Source of the DNA: Cyclobacteriaceae bacterium
Lineage (GTDB): Bacteria; Bacteroidota; Bacteroidia; Cytophagales; Cyclobacteriaceae
DNA length: 53,168 nucleotides
Direction: 5' to 3'
NCBI GenBank assembly: GCA_020832375.1
Contig: JAFIEW010000011.1
Span: 1 to 53,168, forward strand
Shown here: in pieces, positions 43,698-53,093 of the stretch
Position numbering within the stretch: the first letter of the stretch is position 1
How the letters are laid out: every line of letters starts with the position of its first letter
The notes under the pieces: generated by a model
What the model was told of the DNA's origin: nothing
Database searches by the model: none
What the model saw: only the letters and a program-made list of their open reading frames with translations
Program-made: the position numbers and the translations under genes

Positions 43698-44342
43698 ATG
43701 CTAAATTTCACCAGCCTACCAAAAGCCGCCTATCGAATTATATTAATAGCTGCCTTTTTTTTACTGACTCTGATTGCAGCTACGCCAACTAGATGCCTAG
43801 CCCAAGAAAGTAGCGAGCAAGACTATCTCATCCTTACTAGTGGTGAAAGGATAGTTGGAGAGATTAGTCATATCAATGAAAGGGGTGTGAGTCCTAAGTA
43901 TTACAGAAAAATCAGGCTAACGGATGATCAAGGTAAAAGGAGAAAATTCAGAAGGAAGCATGTCGTCGCATTTCAGGCAGCGGGTAGTACTTATGAAAGC
44001 TTTCATTTGACGCGCAAAAGCTCAAGACTACTGGATGAGCAATATGCCATTGATAAAAGAGGCACCCAACACTTCCTTAAAGTAAGGACAAAGGGAAGCC
44101 TCAGTCATTATCAGATGGAATGGTGGGAGCAGGGATCATCTACCACCATGACGATGGACCTGCTAAAAAAAGAAGGAGATGATTTTTTAATCAGGGCGAC
44201 GCAAGGGCTTTTAGGAGTGAAGCGAAGAACACTGACCTCTTATTTCTCTGACTGTCCTCAATTGGCGGCACAGATAGAAAATAGAAATTTAAAAGAATTG
44301 AGTGAGATAGTAGCTGCCTACAATGATTCTTGTGGTTTTTAG
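43698..44342 (+). CDS. Exported hypothetical protein
   Basis: 214 aa. N-terminal signal peptide of about 36 residues (I-I-L-I-A-A-F-F-L-L-T-L-I-A-A-T, cut near C-L-A-Q). The mature region opens with D-Y-L-I-L-T-S-G-E-R-I-V-G-E-I, a short-beta opening seen in many Bacteroidota periplasmic proteins that read the product of an envelope sensor, but I cannot name the family. Basic middle part (K-R-R-K-F-R-R-K), two cysteines near the end. Probably periplasmic or outer-membrane associated. Confidence 0.65.
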   Translation: MLNFTSLPKAAYRIILIAAFFLLTLIAATPTRCLAQESSEQDYLILTSGERIVGEISHINERGVSPKYYRKIRLTDDQGKRRKFRRKHVVAFQAAGSTYESFHLTRKSSRLLDEQYAIDKRGTQHFLKVRTKGSLSHYQMEWWEQGSSTTMTMDLLKKEGDDFLIRATQGLLGVKRRTLTSYFSDCPQLAAQIENRNLKELSEIVAAYNDSCGF

Positions 44343-44658
44343 TTGAGTGATAGCCCATGCCAATCCTAAAATCAAGCAGCGTGAATTGATGAACAATAGC
44401 CCATCAATTATACTCATCCCTCGCAAAATCCACTCGATAAACATAGATGACAAGGTAGTATGCTTCCCGTTACCTTTCTTCACCTTTGGAACTCATTCAC
44501 TCCCTTCATCAACATAACGGCCTGCTAATAATTAATTGGCTCTTTCTAGCTGACATCTTATTTGCAAAACAATCCACCTGTATATTTCTGCTTAGAAAAA
44601 TAAACTTATGTCTATTTTTGTGGTTTGTTAATAAAATTCCATGTAAACACTGTATTTT

Positions 44659-46209
44659 ATGCTAACAACAAAGAAAATTCTTCAGAAGGCAGAATGGGGC
44701 AGCCTACTCAGTCAGATGAAAGCCTTCGTGCCCGAAACATTTGAAAAAGACTTCGAACCTCTCAACCTTATGATGGGTTCTTGGCAAAATGCCGGCAATA
44801 AAAAGCCTTTCAACTCTAGCATCGATGGTTCATTGCTTGGGCACTATCCCAATATCGATCTGGAAACCTGTAAAACAGCCGTTGCTCATGCAAGCCAAGA
44901 AGCGAAAGAGTGGGCAAATACCGACCTGCCAACACGTAAAGCTGCTGTACAACAAACGATCGATGATCTCGAGAAGCATAAAGAACTCATTGCCTACTTA
45001 TTGGTGTGGGAAATAGGTAAGCCATTCGACCAGTCGCTCGATAGTGTCGAAAGATGCATCATGGGCGTGCAGTGGTATATTGACAATATCGAAGAAATGC
45101 TCGGCAGCCGTGCTCCCATAGGTGTGGTATCCAATATTGCCTCGTGGAATTATCCCATCTCGGTGCTTGTGCATGCCTGCCTCGTACAAATGCTTTGTGG
45201 CAATGCAGCTGTAGCCAAGACCCCATCTGATGGCGGCCTTTTTTCGCTCACTATCAGCTTTGCCTTTGCCAAGCGCAATGGACTCCCCATCACCTTAGTA
45301 AGTGGGTCGGGTGGCGCACTCAGTGATGCCCTTGTGAAAAACGAACACGTAGACTGCCTCGCTTATGTAGGCGGCAAAAGCAACGGCCGAAATATCGTAG
45401 CCAGCTTGGTTGACAAAAATAAAAGATATATGCTCGAAATGGAGGGGGTCAATGCCTATGGGGTATGGAACTATTCCGATTGGGATCACCTCGCCAAGCA
45501 GTTAAAGTCGGGCTTCAAATATGGCAAGCAGCGCTGCACGGCCTATGTCCGCTTTGTAGTACAAAGAACGCTATTCCCTGAGTTTTTAGAAATGTACCTC
45601 AGCATGCTCAAGTCCATCAGTTATGGGCATCCGCTACTTGTGGAAAATGGCAGCGATGAGCCACCGAAAGTGGACTTCGGGCCCTTGATCAACAGCAAGA
45701 AAGCAGAGGAGGTAGATGCGATGTATCATGATGCCATCAGCAAGGGGGCAGTATGTCTGTATCGCGGCACCATCGACGCGGCCAACTTTCTTCCCAATCA
45801 AGACATAAGCGCCTATTATCCGCCGAGTGCCCTGCTCAACGTTCCCAAAAATGCGCTGCTTTATCACAATGAGCCTTTCGGGCCTTTGGACAGCATCATT
45901 TTGGTTGACACCGAAGAGGAGCTGATCAGCGAAATGAACATTTCCAACGGCAGCTTGGTATCTTCCATCGCATGCGACGACCTTGACGAGGCCAAAAGAA
46001 TCGCTTCACAATTGAGAGGCTATAAAGTAGGCATCAACAAATCCAGATCGCGTGGGGACAAGGAAGAGTCTTTTGGCGGCATCGGAGAGTCGTGGAAAGG
46101 ATGCTTTGTAGGTGGAAAATATCTCGTTGAGGCGGTCACCAAAGGTGAAGAAGGCGAGCGACTCATGGGTAACTTCAGCGATTATACTTTAGCACCCGCT
46201 ATCAGATAG
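44659..46209 (+). CDS. Aldehyde dehydrogenase family protein
   Basis: 516 aa, normal length. NAD(P)-dependent oxidation of an aldehyde to an acid: N164 in S-W-N-Y-P, general base E260 in L-E-M-E-G and nucleophile C293 in G-K-Q-R-C-T-A. The S-G-S-G-G-A loop near 215-220 binds the cofactor. The catalytic-site text differs from the usual L-E-L-G-G-K, so the subfamily is divergent. Substrate not predictable; no pathway genes adjacent. Own terminator. Confidence 0.9.
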   Translation: MLTTKKILQKAEWGSLLSQMKAFVPETFEKDFEPLNLMMGSWQNAGNKKPFNSSIDGSLLGHYPNIDLETCKTAVAHASQEAKEWANTDLPTRKAAVQQTIDDLEKHKELIAYLLVWEIGKPFDQSLDSVERCIMGVQWYIDNIEEMLGSRAPIGVVSNIASWNYPISVLVHACLVQMLCGNAAVAKTPSDGGLFSLTISFAFAKRNGLPITLVSGSGGALSDALVKNEHVDCLAYVGGKSNGRNIVASLVDKNKRYMLEMEGVNAYGVWNYSDWDHLAKQLKSGFKYGKQRCTAYVRFVVQRTLFPEFLEMYLSMLKSISYGHPLLVENGSDEPPKVDFGPLINSKKAEEVDAMYHDAISKGAVCLYRGTIDAANFLPNQDISAYYPPSALLNVPKNALLYHNEPFGPLDSIILVDTEEELISEMNISNGSLVSSIACDDLDEAKRIASQLRGYKVGINKSRSRGDKEESFGGIGESWKGCFVGGKYLVEAVTKGEEGERLMGNFSDYTLAPAIR

Positions 46210-46244
46210 TATATCAATCAATTAGCTGAAAATCAGATTATTTG

Positions 46245-46279
46245 AAAAACCGAGCAGTCTCTACTGTTTCGGTTTTTTT
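46245..46279 (+). terminator. Terminator after the aldehyde dehydrogenase gene
   Basis: AAACCGA-G-CAGT-CTCT-ACTG-TT-CGGTTT followed by seven T. A GCGAGGGATGAGG motif copy begins immediately after (46280). Confidence 0.85.
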
Positions 46280-46385
46280 ATTTGCGAGGGATGAGGACTC
46301 ATCAAGCTGCCCATTATCAGACCCAATCAAATCAGGTTTTCATCACCTTCTGCAGAATGTTCGCCTAATGCATTATTACTTTCTA

Positions 46386-46814
46386 TCAATACCGCTGCAC
46401 CGCTATCCTCGGATTGATTTTCACGAGTGCCGCAATCAATTGTTCATTATCGGTAGGTGCAACATATACCTCTTCAAATGGTCGATATCGGATGGTCATC
46501 CCATTTTGAGAAATGGCGGCTTTTTTCATGCCACTCCACTTGGTCTTGCCCACCTCTATCTCATGAATGCTATCAATATCAACACTGCCTCGTAGAAAAG
46601 CCGACCGATAATAAAACCTGCCCTCCTCTATGCGATAACCAGTATCAAAATAAACCCAAATCACTAAAATAATGGGAGTTGCCAGTGGCAGCAATACCAC
46701 AGGCTTTTCCAATAGCAGGGGCTGATCAAATAATACCGCAAGCAAAGGGAGAATGATGACGCTAAATAATAATATGCTGATAAAACGACCTCTTTTGGCT
46801 TGAAAACGCTGCAT
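46386..46814 (-). CDS. PH-domain membrane protein
   Basis: 142 aa. Two membrane helices (about 12-30 and 38-56) precede a short bacterial PH-like domain: Y-R-I-E-E-G-R-F-Y-Y-R-S, then V-D-I-D-S-I-H-E-I-E-V-G-K-T and M-T-I-R-Y. The pattern fits YdbT/YvbJ-like bacterial PH proteins, whose role is unclear. The MITE-like element begins 28 bp upstream of its start, so it likely carries or displaces its promoter. Confidence 0.8.
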   Translation of the reverse strand: MQRFQAKRGRFISILLFSVIILPLLAVLFDQPLLLEKPVVLLPLATPIILVIWVYFDTGYRIEEGRFYYRSAFLRGSVDIDSIHEIEVGKTKWSGMKKAAISQNGMTIRYRPFEEVYVAPTDNEQLIAALVKINPRIAVQRY

Positions 46815-46841
46815 TTTTTTCTTTGGCTATTTGATCAATTA

Positions 46842-47154
46842 CTTTTTATGGCATGCTAAAAAAGTCCCAAGTACTACAAATTCGAGTCGGCACAAGCTTC
46901 GCTTGATTTGTAAAATAGTAAATAGTAAACCTCTCAATCTGCTTTACTATTTGCTTAAATTTCAAAAAAACCAGCTACAAGTCTCTAGTTACCAATCACG
47001 AAAATTGGCTGGGGTTAAGCTACAAAATCAGACATTTTCGTGCAAGCATTTTCATTACTTTTGAATAAAAACGGTGCACTGAAATAAATATAGTATAGAT
47101 TTTATGATTAATTTATCAACTATTTGGCTGTTTTTAAGCATGCCCTATTTATGG
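46842..47154 (-). repeat. MITE-like element, copy 2
   Basis: Inverted copy of 157-458, about 313 bp, with the end AATAGGGCATGCTTAAAAACAG (read on the minus strand from 47150) and an opposite end near 46842-46866. Interior matches include GAAAATGCTTGC and AAGCTTGTG plus CTCGAAT. No gene inside. Confidence 0.7.
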
Positions 47155-47340
47155 CGAAAAAGGGAGCACCTTTAAAGAGCTTACTTAAAAACGATGCTCC
47201 TGATAAATCAAAAATAGTCCCTACAATTCGATTATCAATAGGTTAGCCTTTCTTAGGTAGGTAAAAGTTATGCCGTGTTCTATTCTTTCAGGCTAATTTT
47301 TGTAAAGCCGGCTCTTTTTTAATCATTTATAAAGCTGCTT

Positions 47341-47382
47341 TACATTCTCCTGAAAACTACCTCTACCAATTACGCCATCCGC
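47341..47382 (-). pseudogene. tRNA-Leu-like 5' fragment
   Basis: On the minus strand GCGGATGGCGTAATTGGTAG followed by AGGTAGTTTTCAGG resembles the acceptor and D-arm of tRNA-Leu. No T-arm or matching 3' acceptor follows within 100 bp. Likely a broken gene or chance resemblance. Confidence 0.3.
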
Positions 47383-47808
47383 AAAATTTCAGAAGTCATT
47401 GTACCAAAAACTTAATGCACCTATAAGGTAACTAGCATTCAACGTGAAACATGGTGTAAATCATCGAGGGTCATGGTGTAATTTTTAGGTCACAGCGTAC
47501 CACAATGCTGGCACAATGTCTCACAGGGTAAAAATATTGAGAAACACCATCACTAACCTCGATCTAATAAATACCCCTCTTGTATTGCTATGTTTCCAGC
47601 TATTTGACTTTGATCAAATGCATTACCCGTTGACAAAACAGATCCTTTTTGTAAACTAGCAGATAAGCATAATTCTTAACTAGGAATAGCGGATGTCATT
47701 TAAGCTTATTCATTTTATTATCGGGATGTTTCATAAAATTATATGCTTATCCGCATAATTACATAAAATGATATAGGCCTTGAAAGGACACAACTTGTTA
47801 CGAACTTT

Positions 47809-47935
47809 CATGGCTAAGTATTGCTTTCTATTTCTCACAGAGCCTCACCCTGTGCTTTGCTATATATAGCCTTCACTGCTTTTAAAAATGATGCTTCATT
47901 TGAAATTTAAGGTGCAAACAAGCGGATAAGTATAT
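47809..47935 (-). repeat. Dispersed repeat B, copy 2
   Basis: Inverted copy of 27066-27192, same length, with most differences in the centre. Confidence 0.7.
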
Positions 47936-47981
47936 AAAATTAAAAAGGCACGGTTATTTAAATCTATAAATCAACAAAGTT

Positions 47982-48052
47982 GCCAGATCCCGAGGGGATC
48001 ACATGTCTATAGAAATAGGTCGTTCTCACCATTGACCCCGAAGGCGGTCGTA
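47982..48052 (-). repeat. REP-like repeat D, copy 1
   Basis: Read on the minus strand: CGACCGCCTTCGGGGTCA, spacer, GACATGTGATCCCCTCGGGA. The same plan recurs on the plus strand at 52902-52973. Two small palindromes (GACC..GGTC and GATCCC..GGGATC) suggest a REP element, a class common in Bacteroidota. Confidence 0.65.
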
Positions 48053-48101
48053 TATAAATTGCTAATAGTCAAAACGCCATCAACTTATTGGTTTCAAGCC
48101 T

Positions 48102-48779
48102 TTAGGATTCAGACCAGGCTTTTACCACCGCTTGCTTTACAAATGGATTTTCAAGGTGGTAAATGATCACATCAGCCAATTGCTCAGGGCTCACCCACTT
48201 TTCAAAGTCGGCATCGGGCATACCTTCTCGGTTTGCTTCTGTATCGATAATGCTAGGCACTATTACTGTACAGTCAATGCCATGTTTATCATAGCCTGCA
48301 TTAATTACTTCAGAGAGGTTCACAAGCATTTTTTTAGCTAATGAATAGGCTAATACCCCTTGCATTTGTTTCGGTTCAAAAACCTGTTTTGCACCAATCA
48401 GGATGATGCGGCCACCCTTCTTAAAGTGTTTCATCAGGGGTTGTATGAGATTGTAAGCCGTATCAAAATTAAGCTTGATCTGATCGTGTATATCCTTAGC
48501 GCTTGTCTCATCCATACTTCCCATTGCAAATCCGCCGGCAGTTAAAATAGCGGCATCTAATTGTTCTCCTACTTCTTCGAGCGAACGAATATAGTTTTCT
48601 GCCGATCGAGCATCCATCAGGTCGTGGGATTCATGCATAAAGTTTTCCCAATCCTCAAAGGGTAGCTCCTCACTATTACTGATACCAAAAACGCGGTATC
48701 CGTTTTCAACACACTTTTTACTCACTACAGATCCCAAGCCACCATTGGCTCCACTTACTAAAATATTCATGTTTTTCAT
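48102..48779 (-). CDS. Short-chain dehydrogenase/reductase (SDR) family protein
   Basis: 225 aa, classical SDR. Cofactor motif G-A-N-G-G-L-G (10-16) and catalytic Y145-x3-K149 in Y-S-L-A-K, with the usual N near 104. The stretch T-A-G-G near 80-83 stabilises the central sheet. NAD(P)H-dependent; substrate unknown. Start at the first ATG (an ATG three codons later is equally plausible). Confidence 0.9.
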   Translation of the reverse strand: MKNMNILVSGANGGLGSVVSKKCVENGYRVFGISNSEELPFEDWENFMHESHDLMDARSAENYIRSLEEVGEQLDAAILTAGGFAMGSMDETSAKDIHDQIKLNFDTAYNLIQPLMKHFKKGGRIILIGAKQVFEPKQMQGVLAYSLAKKMLVNLSEVINAGYDKHGIDCTVIVPSIIDTEANREGMPDADFEKWVSPEQLADVIIYHLENPFVKQAVVKAWSES

Positions 48780-48985
48780 TTTGAATCAACTGTTTCAACA
48801 GACAGTCACTTATGACTAATATTAGACCCTATTGGTTACGAATGTTAGCGTTTCATGTTTGAGAGAAGAATTAAGAAACGGAATGCCTTTTAAAGGTCAG
48901 GCAGACGGGCTTCAAAGGCTCAACAGAAAAAGGGCCAACCATCGATCGACCCTACCCTTTTTTAAATTTATCAGTCTTCAACCAA

Positions 48986-49891
48986 TCAAATAATCTTAAT
49001 GAGACCTTTAGCCTTTTTGCCCTGATTAGTTTCTATGTATTCGATGATCTTACCTGCAATATTTTTACTTGTGGCTTTTTCAATGCCTTCCAAACCCGGC
49101 GAAGAGTTTACTTCAAGTATTAGCGGTCCTCTTTCGCTCTGTAGCATGTCTACACCAGCAATGCTTAGCCCTAAGCCTTTAGCGGCTTTCAAAGCGGCGG
49201 CTCTTTCTTCTTTATTGAGTTTGATTACCTCGGCGCTGCCGCCACGGTGGAGATTGCTTCGGAATTCTCCTTCTTTGCCTTGTCTCTTCATGGCACCCAC
49301 AACTTTACCATCCACTACAAAGGCACGGATGTCCGCTCCCTTAGCTTCTTTGATAAATTCTTGCACTATAATCCGTGCTTTCAAGCCATGAAAAGCTTCA
49401 ATTACTGATTGAGCAGCTTTTTTAGTCTCGGCCAGCACTACACCAAGGCCCTGTGTTCCTTCCAGTAATTTGATGATAAGGGGTGCACCACCTACTTGCT
49501 CAACAAGGTTTTTCTCTTCTTTCGAGTAGTTGGTAAAGGCCGTTTTTGGCATACCGAGCCCTTGTCCCGCTAGAATCTGCATAGAGCGTAGCTTATCTCT
49601 ACTTCTCACGATTGCCTGCGAGTTAGTGGCCGAAAATACGTCCATCATTTCAAACTGACGCACTACGGCAGAACCATAAAAGGTGACCGAAGCACCAATA
49701 CGAGGTATAATGGCATCTACATCATTTATTTCTTCTCCCTTATAAAATATCCGCGGTCCATCAGCCTCCATGATCAGGTCGCAACGCAAATGATCTATGA
49801 CCACCATTTCATGTCCACGCTCTTCACCCGCTTCCACCAATCGACGAGTACTGTACAAATTAGAATTTCTACTTAAAACTGCTATTTTCAT
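48986..49891 (-). CDS. rimK: RimK-type ATP-grasp ligase, ribosomal protein S6:glutamate ligase
   Basis: 301 aa, the length of classical RimK. ATP-grasp fold: N-terminal [15 protein letters not shown]-loop [11 protein letters not shown] near 142-152, and magnesium-binding [11 protein letters not shown] near the C-terminus. RimK adds glutamates to the C-terminus of ribosomal protein S6 and in some species to other proteins. Downstream (91 bp) of a RimB-type protease on the same strand, its usual partner. Confidence 0.92.
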   Translation of the reverse strand: MKIAVLSRNSNLYSTRRLVEAGEERGHEMVVIDHLRCDLIMEADGPRIFYKGEEINDVDAIIPRIGASVTFYGSAVVRQFEMMDVFSATNSQAIVRSRDKLRSMQILAGQGLGMPKTAFTNYSKEEKNLVEQVGGAPLIIKLLEGTQGLGVVLAETKKAAQSVIEAFHGLKARIIVQEFIKEAKGADIRAFVVDGKVVGAMKRQGKEGEFRSNLHRGGSAEVIKLNKEERAAALKAAKGLGLSIAGVDMLQSERGPLILEVNSSPGLEGIEKATSKNIAGKIIEYIETNQGKKAKGLIKII

Positions 49892-49981
49892 TAATCCAAT
49901 CTATCTATTTTATCAATTTTTTCTTTTTGTGGAATGAGGATAGAAGCTATCATCATCCCAAAATAAACCTTCTTCTACAAA

Positions 49982-50416
49982 CTATACCATCAGCTTAAGT
50001 CCCTTCGCCGAGAGGTTTTTTCTACTCACATCTACGACAAATCGGTCGGCAAGCATACGGCGACCTATCAGTACTGGGTTGCGCATTTTACTGCGATCAC
50101 TCAAGGAAAAGAAAGTTCGGTATTCTTTATCAAAAATCTGAATGGTTAATTTCACCAAATAGCGTTTTTGCGATTTACCCGTGCTGCTTTTTATCCGCTT
50201 CATTTCGTAATTGTCGGTTTGCATACTCACCAACTGTTCCGTCACAGGGTCTTTGATTGTATAATGCAAAAGTTCATTTTCGTCCAAGTGATAGGACTCA
50301 CAATGAATGCTGCAGCTATAAGCGCCAGTATCAACTTTTGCCTTTAGCTGATTAATCCCCAATTCTTTTATACCGATGACATCGCGTCGACCGATGATGA
50401 TTTTGTCTAATGCCAT
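49982..50416 (-). CDS. RimB-type protease (retropepsin-like, often annotated ATP-dependent zinc protease)
   Basis: 144 aa. K-V-D-T-G-A (D29-T-G31) early in the sequence is the aspartyl-protease style motif of PF05618 proteins; the rest (I-G-R-R-M-L with preceding N-P-V-L) fits the same family. These are commonly annotated as zinc proteases, but the DTG motif argues for a retropepsin-like fold. In RimABK systems RimB modulates RimK, matching the gene order here. Confidence 0.85.
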   Translation of the reverse strand: MALDKIIIGRRDVIGIKELGINQLKAKVDTGAYSCSIHCESYHLDENELLHYTIKDPVTEQLVSMQTDNYEMKRIKSSTGKSQKRYLVKLTIQIFDKEYRTFFSLSDRSKMRNPVLIGRRMLADRFVVDVSRKNLSAKGLKLMV

Positions 50417-50705
50417 ATGAGTAGTTATGCTATACGGTAATGTGTGTTGTACAAAATGATGCTAAAGCTGTCCTATTAAAATAGGTTGTGGTCATTTAAT
50501 TTATTATCTCTAGCATCAGCGCAAATTATGAAAAGTAAGTAACTCCACAATCATTCTATATGAGAGAAATAAAAAAGATTTCACCACCAATGAAAGCTAT
50601 TTATTATTTAATACGAGAATGGTCCTCCATACGATACCATTCATTTGGATAGCTTAAAAGGTGTGAGTGAATTTTTCAAGACAAGTTTGTTTTAATTTAT
50701 CCTTC

Positions 50706-51833
50706 TTATCGCTGCGCAAGTACTCTTAACACATAAAGTGATAGATCGAGAAAAAGAATCTTGGGGCTTGCATTTCTCTCCAAATAAATCCAATTTTTTT
50801 CTATTTCCGCTACGATAGCTTCGGTTTTCCCTTCATCCATCACTTGCGAAAACTTTTCAATAAAATCTCTTTCAGCACCTTGTGTTTTATTGAGCTGACC
50901 TTCGAGCTGATGCCATAAGATCACCTCTCTAAGCATATTGAGGCTGTACTGTAAGATACTTTTCTGGGCGGTTTTACTTTGTTTGTGATACTGCTCACTA
51001 AAATCAATAAGCATTTCAATTTTACGCGAATAGCAAGAGCGCATCCAGTCGGCGAAGAAGCGAAACAGATCATTGTCTAGGCTTGCGGATAGCCGTAAGG
51101 CTTCACTGATATTACCTTCACTCAGAAGAGCTACTTTCTGGGCTTCAGTGAGCTCCAAGCCATACTTATCAGTGAGTAAATTAGTTACTTCCTCATCGTT
51201 AAACAAAGGGACCTGTATTCTTTGAGTTCGACTGGTGATGGTGGTCAGTAGTCGGTCAGCCTGTTGTGTCACGAGCAAAAAGACCGTATGGGGTGCTGGC
51301 TCTTCCAATATTTTCAAAATGCCATTGGCAGCTGAGGGGTGCATATATTCAGGTAGCCAGATTAGCATGACTTTGTAGGCGCCTTCGAAAGACTTTAAGC
51401 TGAGGTTTTTGATGATTTGTCGGCTTTCTTCTCGGCTTATGTTCACCTGCTTATTTTCACCTCCGTAACGCATCGACCAATCAGTAATATTGCCATAGGG
51501 GTTCTCCAGAAGAAATTTCCTCCATTGCTTCACGAAGGTAATGCTGATTGCCTCGGTCGACTTTACCTCTTTGGTGCTACTTACAGGATATACAAAATGA
51601 AGATCAGGGTGGACGAAGCCTTGCATTTTGCGACAGCTTGAGCATTCGCCGCAAGCATCTTCTGCGCCAGGATTTTCACAGTTGAGGTAGGTAGCCCAGG
51701 CCAATGCCAACGGTAGTGCCGCAGAGCCTTCGGATCCAGCAAAAAGCTGTGCGTGAGCTACTTGTGATCGCTTATGTGCTGCAATTAAGCGCTCCTTGAT
51801 TCGTTCTAAACCTGGAATGTCTCTGAAAAGCAT
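50706..51833 (-). CDS. holB: DNA polymerase III subunit delta' (clamp loader)
   Basis: 375 aa. AAA+ clamp-loader subunit: the P-loop position reads G-S-E-G-S-A-A-L without a G-K-[ST], as expected for the non-ATPase delta' subunit. The zinc module has C52, C61, C64 and C67. L-K-I-L-E-E-P and T-S-R-T-Q are sensor and SRC-like segments. It completes the clamp-loading complex for the replication sliding clamp. Single gene. Confidence 0.92.
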   Translation of the reverse strand: MLFRDIPGLERIKERLIAAHKRSQVAHAQLFAGSEGSAALPLALAWATYLNCENPGAEDACGECSSCRKMQGFVHPDLHFVYPVSSTKEVKSTEAISITFVKQWRKFLLENPYGNITDWSMRYGGENKQVNISREESRQIIKNLSLKSFEGAYKVMLIWLPEYMHPSAANGILKILEEPAPHTVFLLVTQQADRLLTTITSRTQRIQVPLFNDEEVTNLLTDKYGLELTEAQKVALLSEGNISEALRLSASLDNDLFRFFADWMRSCYSRKIEMLIDFSEQYHKQSKTAQKSILQYSLNMLREVILWHQLEGQLNKTQGAERDFIEKFSQVMDEGKTEAIVAEIEKNWIYLERNASPKILFLDLSLYVLRVLAQR

Positions 51834-52158
51834 AATCCTTCGTCATTTACTTTAAGGCACTATTTATGGCCCAATTATAGCTATCTTCAAAATTATGAAA
51901 TATTCCGACTATCGCCCTCCTCAGCTACATATTTCTTTGCCTATGTTTTGAGCTTTGATGCACCTTTTGTGCTTAGCTGTGTTTTCATTCCAACATCATT
52001 ATTTTCTTTTTGGGAGGAATGAGAATAGTAGAAGACTAAGCAAGCGATTAAAAAGCTTTTGTGGCAGGAGAAGGTTTCCGTAAGGGTTTAAAAAGCTGTA
52101 TGTTTGGATGCTAGATGATAATTTATCAATAAAACAAAGATTATATCGTTTAAGGCTT

Positions 52159-52749
52159 ATGCGAATTAATTTTTTTATGACCTTTCTGCTTGTCAGTAGC
52201 TTTTTTGAATTGCAAGCACAACGTTACAGCACGGCGGCAGGCTTGCGATTTGGTGCGGATCAATATGGCCTGAGCGTGCGACAGCGCTTCCTACCTAATA
52301 CTAATGCGGAAGGCCTTTTTACCCTCAATCAGCGAGAATACAGAGGAACGCTTTTGGTGGCACATCATTTTCCGATTTTTGGTCGTGGCTTTAATTTCTA
52401 TTTGGGTGGAGGTGGGCATTACGGTGAGTTGAAAGACTTTGGTGCCACTTATGGTGTGGATGCGCAGATGGGGGTGGAGTGGAAGGTACCAGCCACACCC
52501 ATCATCGTGTCGGCAGAGGTGAAGCCAGCCTACCACATTCAGCATGAAAATTGGTTTGATTTGCAAGGTGCCATAAGTGTGCACTATATTATTTTGAAGG
52601 ATACCCGAGCACAACGAAAGAAGGCGCGAGCGAAACGAAAGCGCAAAAAGGAAAGAGCAAAACGGAAGAAAGAGCGGCTAGAGAGGCGCGATCAATACGG
52701 TAGGCTTCATCCGATTAAGGAATTTTTCAAAAAAGACAGAGAGCAATAG
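52159..52749 (+). CDS. Exported beta-barrel-like protein with very basic C-terminus
   Basis: 196 aa from the ATG at 52159 (the frame opens at 52108, but that start would bury the signal peptide). Signal peptide about 1-22 (F-F-M-T-F-L-L-V-S-S-F-F, cut after L-Q-A). Residues 25-145 alternate glycine, aromatic and polar residues with about eight strands, like an outer-membrane barrel or a porous-ring-type protein. The last ~45 residues are extremely basic (A-K-R-K-R-K-K-E-R-A-K-R-K-K). Function unknown. Confidence 0.65.
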   Translation: MRINFFMTFLLVSSFFELQAQRYSTAAGLRFGADQYGLSVRQRFLPNTNAEGLFTLNQREYRGTLLVAHHFPIFGRGFNFYLGGGGHYGELKDFGATYGVDAQMGVEWKVPATPIIVSAEVKPAYHIQHENWFDLQGAISVHYIILKDTRAQRKKARAKRKRKKERAKRKKERLERRDQYGRLHPIKEFFKKDREQ

Positions 52750-52790
52750 AGGCGGTGCGCTGTACCTAATTATCATCTTTACTGCATAAC

Positions 52791-52865
52791 TATTGAATGA
52801 TATCAGCATAACCCTAGTCAATTTTTCATGCCTAGTTTCTGGTCTTTCATTCCTTATCCACAATC
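52791..52865 (+). repeat. Repeat E, copy 1
   Basis: 75 bp repeated at 53094-53168 with one mismatch, 303 bp apart, same orientation. The window ends inside copy 2, so a longer tandem array with a ~303-bp period is possible. Noncoding. Confidence 0.85.
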
Positions 52866-52901
52866 TCTATCTTTCAATTTCATATTTGCCAAAAAGAAAT
52901 G

Positions 52902-52973
52902 TGCGACCACCTTCGGGGTCGGCAACAGCTTGCAGGTTTTTTTGCTATAAACATATGATCCCTTCGGGATCAG
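52902..52973 (+). repeat. REP-like repeat D, copy 2
   Basis: Plus-strand copy of the 47982-48052 element: GCGACCACCTTCGGGGTC, spacer, ATATGATCCCTTCGGGATCA. Lies between the two copies of repeat E, so it may be part of the same repeating unit. Confidence 0.65.
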
Positions 52974-53093
52974 GAATCCCAAATAGATCTGTCTCGTCAT
53001 GAAAAAGCTTTACAGTTGTTTATTTAATCCTGTTTTCTATTTACATTTTTCTTTTAATCTTCAATTGGGTTTATAGCATTACCATCGAATCAG

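Larger units (their letters stand above)
47155..48101. other. Repeat-rich gap
   Basis: About 950 bp with no gene. It contains a tRNA-Leu-like 5' fragment on the minus strand (47341-47382), repeat B copy 2 (47809-47935) and repeat D copy 1 (47982-48052). Confidence 0.55.

Noticed and set aside
47155-47800. CRISPR-like array among the short repeats
   Set aside because: No regular repeat-spacer period and no cas genes.
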